Positions 5,191-6,376 of a stretch of DNA of 6,376 nucleotides are shown here, in pieces. The position numbers and the translations under genes are program-made. The notes below the pieces were generated by a model. It saw nothing but the letters and a program-made list of their open reading frames with translations, made no database searches and had not been told where the DNA came from. The first letter of the stretch is position 1; each line of letters opens with the position of its first letter. Source of the DNA: CAYUAG01 sp046483025 (lineage in GTDB: Bacteria > Zhuqueibacterota > QNDG01 > CAYUAG01); NCBI GenBank assembly GCA_046483025.1, contig JAWODZ010000009.1:1-6376 (forward strand), read 5' to 3'.

Positions 5191-5319
5191 ATTTAATTCT
5201 GTATCATAGGAAGCCAATAACTGTTTCCTTCGCGCTAGCGGGTGAGACACTGGGCCAAATCTGGAAATATCATACCCGACTCTCCAAAGAAGTTTCCGAA
5301 ATTCATGTTTTATACTCAT
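5155..5319 (-). pseudogene. N-terminal relic of an FkbM-family methyltransferase
   Basis: From the ATG at 5319 the frame reads MSIKHEFRKLLWRVGYDISR, then FGPVSHPLARRKQLLASYDT, then EL. This is the leader that FkbM-type SAM-dependent methyltransferases of polysaccharide loci carry just before their 'VLDVGAN' cofactor loop ('SHPLARRKQ-L-YD-L'). Homology ends after about residue 43, at base 5190-5194, where the CACAGAG inverted repeat begins. The frame then runs through repeat DNA (LTQRHQDTEKL) to a TAA at 5157-5155. The whole catalytic domain, usually about 200 more residues, is missing, so the gene is dead. The leader AAAGGATAAATAAACATT before the ATG is probably the old native leader. Confidence 0.75.
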
Positions 5320-5340
5320 AATGTTTATTTATCCTTTGTT

Positions 5341-5350
5341 GGTTATAACC
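5341..5350. repeat. Short palindrome GGTTATAACC
   Basis: This is a perfect 10-bp palindrome about 22 bases upstream of the FkbM relic's start. It could be an operator or contain a TATAAC -10 box, but nothing decides between these and chance. Confidence 0.25.
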
Positions 5351-5392
5351 TGACATCAGCTTTGATAAAATTGTAGCGAACTGTATACTACA

Positions 5393-5435
5393 AGATCGCG
5401 CCCTGCTCCCTGACAACAAACTACCCAACACCACA
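5393..5435. repeat. GATCGC...CCCTGACAA repeat, copy 2
   Basis: This is a diverged copy of 4536-4575, sharing AGATCGC, TCCCTGACAA and AACTACCCAA. It lies between the YdcF-type gene and the FkbM relic, next to TTGTAG...CTACAA (5371-5393), a weak 6-bp stem. Confidence 0.6.
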
Positions 5436-5474
5436 CCGATACTGCGGTTCACTCTCATTCTAAAGCGCTATTCC

Positions 5475-6071
5475 TCAAAAAGGACAAACCCTATGCGCAA
5501 ACAAATAATACACCACCTTCAACGTCTCCATAAACACCGCCACAAATCCTTCCTCCGTCTTCCACCAGTATTTTTCATTATAATTTGAATTCCGGGCCGG
5601 GCTGGAGTAAATTATTACATCGGGGAGATATTTTTCAAAAGTATTTTTTGCTCTGCGGGTGTGGTATATGTCTGTAACAAATACAATCGAATTAATAGCA
5701 TACTTTTCAACAAAGCTTTTAACAGCCTTAGCCTCATCAACCGTGCTCCGGCAGCTGTCAAAGGCAACATACTGAGAGGCCGGAACACCCCATTCCCGGG
5801 CCTGGTGCAAAATCAGTTGCAGATCCTTTCCCGCTCCGGTAAACAGAACCGTATCAGCCACTCCCTGTTCAAAAAGTTCCTTCCCGTGTCTGGTCCGGTG
5901 AAAATCCACACTGTCACCTCCCAACACCCACACTGCATCTGCTTTGTTCACTATATCCCGAACCGTAAGCCAACTCCCGGCAGCAAGTCCGTATATGAAC
6001 AGGATGAATATCTCCAGGAGGATGAAATAGAGAAAATGACGCAGGATTGTGTGAATTGTTTTACGAGACAT
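5475..6071 (-). CDS. YdcF/SanA/ElyC-type DUF218 protein, membrane-anchored
   Basis: This 198-residue protein has one N-terminal membrane helix at about residues 12-33 (FLYFILLEIFILFIYGLAAG) and then a DUF218 domain, probably on the outer face of the inner membrane. Visible family motifs: ADAVWVLGGDS (44-54, first strand and glycine loop), ADTVLFTGAG (72-81), the conserved acidic motif STVDEAKAV (109-117), and FVTDIYHTRRA (131-141), matching the usual 'T..YH..RA'. The tail WWKTEEGFVAVFMETLKVVYYL (169-190) is the extension typical of versions from polysaccharide loci. DUF218 proteins affect envelope polymer metabolism (ElyC and SanA in enterobacteria), but their reaction is not settled. No Shine-Dalgarno precedes the ATG (leader TTATATAACATACGA). 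No downstream terminator is visible. A relic of a second copy lies at 4486-4545. Confidence 0.9.
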   Translation of the reverse strand: MSRKTIHTILRHFLYFILLEIFILFIYGLAAGSWLTVRDIVNKADAVWVLGGDSVDFHRTRHGKELFEQGVADTVLFTGAGKDLQLILHQAREWGVPASQYVAFDSCRSTVDEAKAVKSFVEKYAINSIVFVTDIYHTRRAKNTFEKYLPDVIIYSSPARNSNYNEKYWWKTEEGFVAVFMETLKVVYYLFAHRVCPF

Positions 6072-6129
6072 TCGTATGTTATATAATTAAATTTTTTTTT
6101 TGGATTTTAAACTTAAGTAGTTCTAAAAT

Positions 6130-6159
6130 GACCGCGGACCGCTTACGGCAGACCGCTTA
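6130..6159. repeat. GACCGC word repeat
   Basis: GACCGCGGACCGCTTACGGC then AGACCGCTTA holds three GACCGC words. The flanking GAGAAAAGGGGAAACGGGG (6161-6179) belongs to the CGGAGAA word class. It lies upstream of the YdcF-type gene, which otherwise has a poly-T/poly-A tract and AT-rich DNA before its start and no clear promoter. Confidence 0.6.
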
Positions 6160-6200
6160 TGAGAAAAGGGGAAACGGGGAATTATATCTTAATTCTTTTT

Positions 6201-6376
6201 TGGGGCTGTGCCCCTGGGCGGACTAAAACCAGGGCTATGCCCTGGTTACCTTACTAGTATCAGATCGCCCTGGGGCTGTGCCCCTGGGCGGACTAAAACC
6301 AGGGCTATGCCCTGGTTACCTTACTAGTATCAGATCGCCCTGGGGCTGTGCCCCTGGGCGGACTAAAACCAGGGCT
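6201..6376. repeat. Exact 70-bp tandem repeat array, at least 2.5 units, open at the right edge
   Basis: Units at 6201-6270 and 6271-6340, and the first 36 bases of a third (6341-6376), are identical as far as they go. Each unit holds a hairpin GGGGC-TGT-GCCCC, which extends across the unit junction as CGCCC...GGGCG with one T-T mismatch. It also holds a second perfect hairpin with stem AACCAGGGC and loop TAT (6227-6247), a palindrome TACTAGTA (6252-6259) and the core CAGATCGCCC at the unit end, completed to CAGATCGCCCTGG by the next unit. There are no variable spacers, so it is not a CRISPR array. Confidence 0.93.

Noticed and set aside
5661..6086. 141-codon plus-strand frame opposite the YdcF-type gene
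   Set aside because: The minus-strand frame carries all DUF218 motifs, so the plus frame is a shadow.
6201..6376. CRISPR array
   Set aside because: The whole 70-bp unit is repeated without variable spacers, and each unit contains two hairpins.

Overview
All convincing genes in this window lie on the minus strand. The mix is typical of a cell-surface or exopolysaccharide (EPS) locus in a Gram-negative-type bacterium. In transcription order (high to low coordinates) they are: a membrane-anchored YdcF/SanA/ElyC-type DUF218 protein (5475-6071), a truncated FkbM-methyltransferase relic (5155-5319), an unidentified coding relic (4955-5113), a two-helix membrane miniprotein (4688-4888), the C-terminal scrap of a second YdcF-type gene (about 4486-4545), a four-helix-bundle S23/IVP-type protein (3968-4360), an EpsN/PglE-like sugar-nucleotide aminotransferase (2740-3891), an AT-rich AAA ATPase of the DUF4143 class (754-2031), and the signal-peptide end of an exported protein that leaves the window (1-212).

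The organism cannot be named from this sequence. Most starts have A-rich leaders without a Shine-Dalgarno motif, as is common in Bacteroidota and related phyla, but the 66-aa gene has a perfect AGGAGGT. The aminotransferase, the YdcF-type gene and the exported protein have mixed, fairly GC-rich codon use. The ATPase is much richer in A and T and looks like accessory cargo.

More than a third of the window is intergenic, and those stretches are mosaics of short repeats. They hold (i) perfect hairpins, most with a three-base loop, often of the form GC-NNN-GC; (ii) a recurrent core CAGATCGCCCTGG; (iii) degenerate word repeats (GACCGCGGACCGC, CGGAGAAACGGAGAA, CACGGATT, TATACCATATACC); (iv) long direct repeats of 59, 50 and 30 bp; and (v) an exact 70-bp tandem array that runs off the right end. 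Two of the direct repeats flank the ATPase in the nested order A-B-ATPase-B-A.

Genes and repeats appear to interact. The FkbM relic loses its homology exactly where a CACAGAG-type inverted repeat begins, another open coding stretch starts exactly at that element's far edge, and the YdcF C-terminal scrap abuts a CAGATCGC repeat. The simplest reading is an EPS-type locus being rearranged and eroded by repeat-associated deletions or insertions. The surviving EPS-type genes would make a 4-amino sugar nucleotide (the EpsN-like enzyme) and carry out envelope functions (YdcF-like protein, exported protein). The ATPase and four-helix protein are probably passengers.
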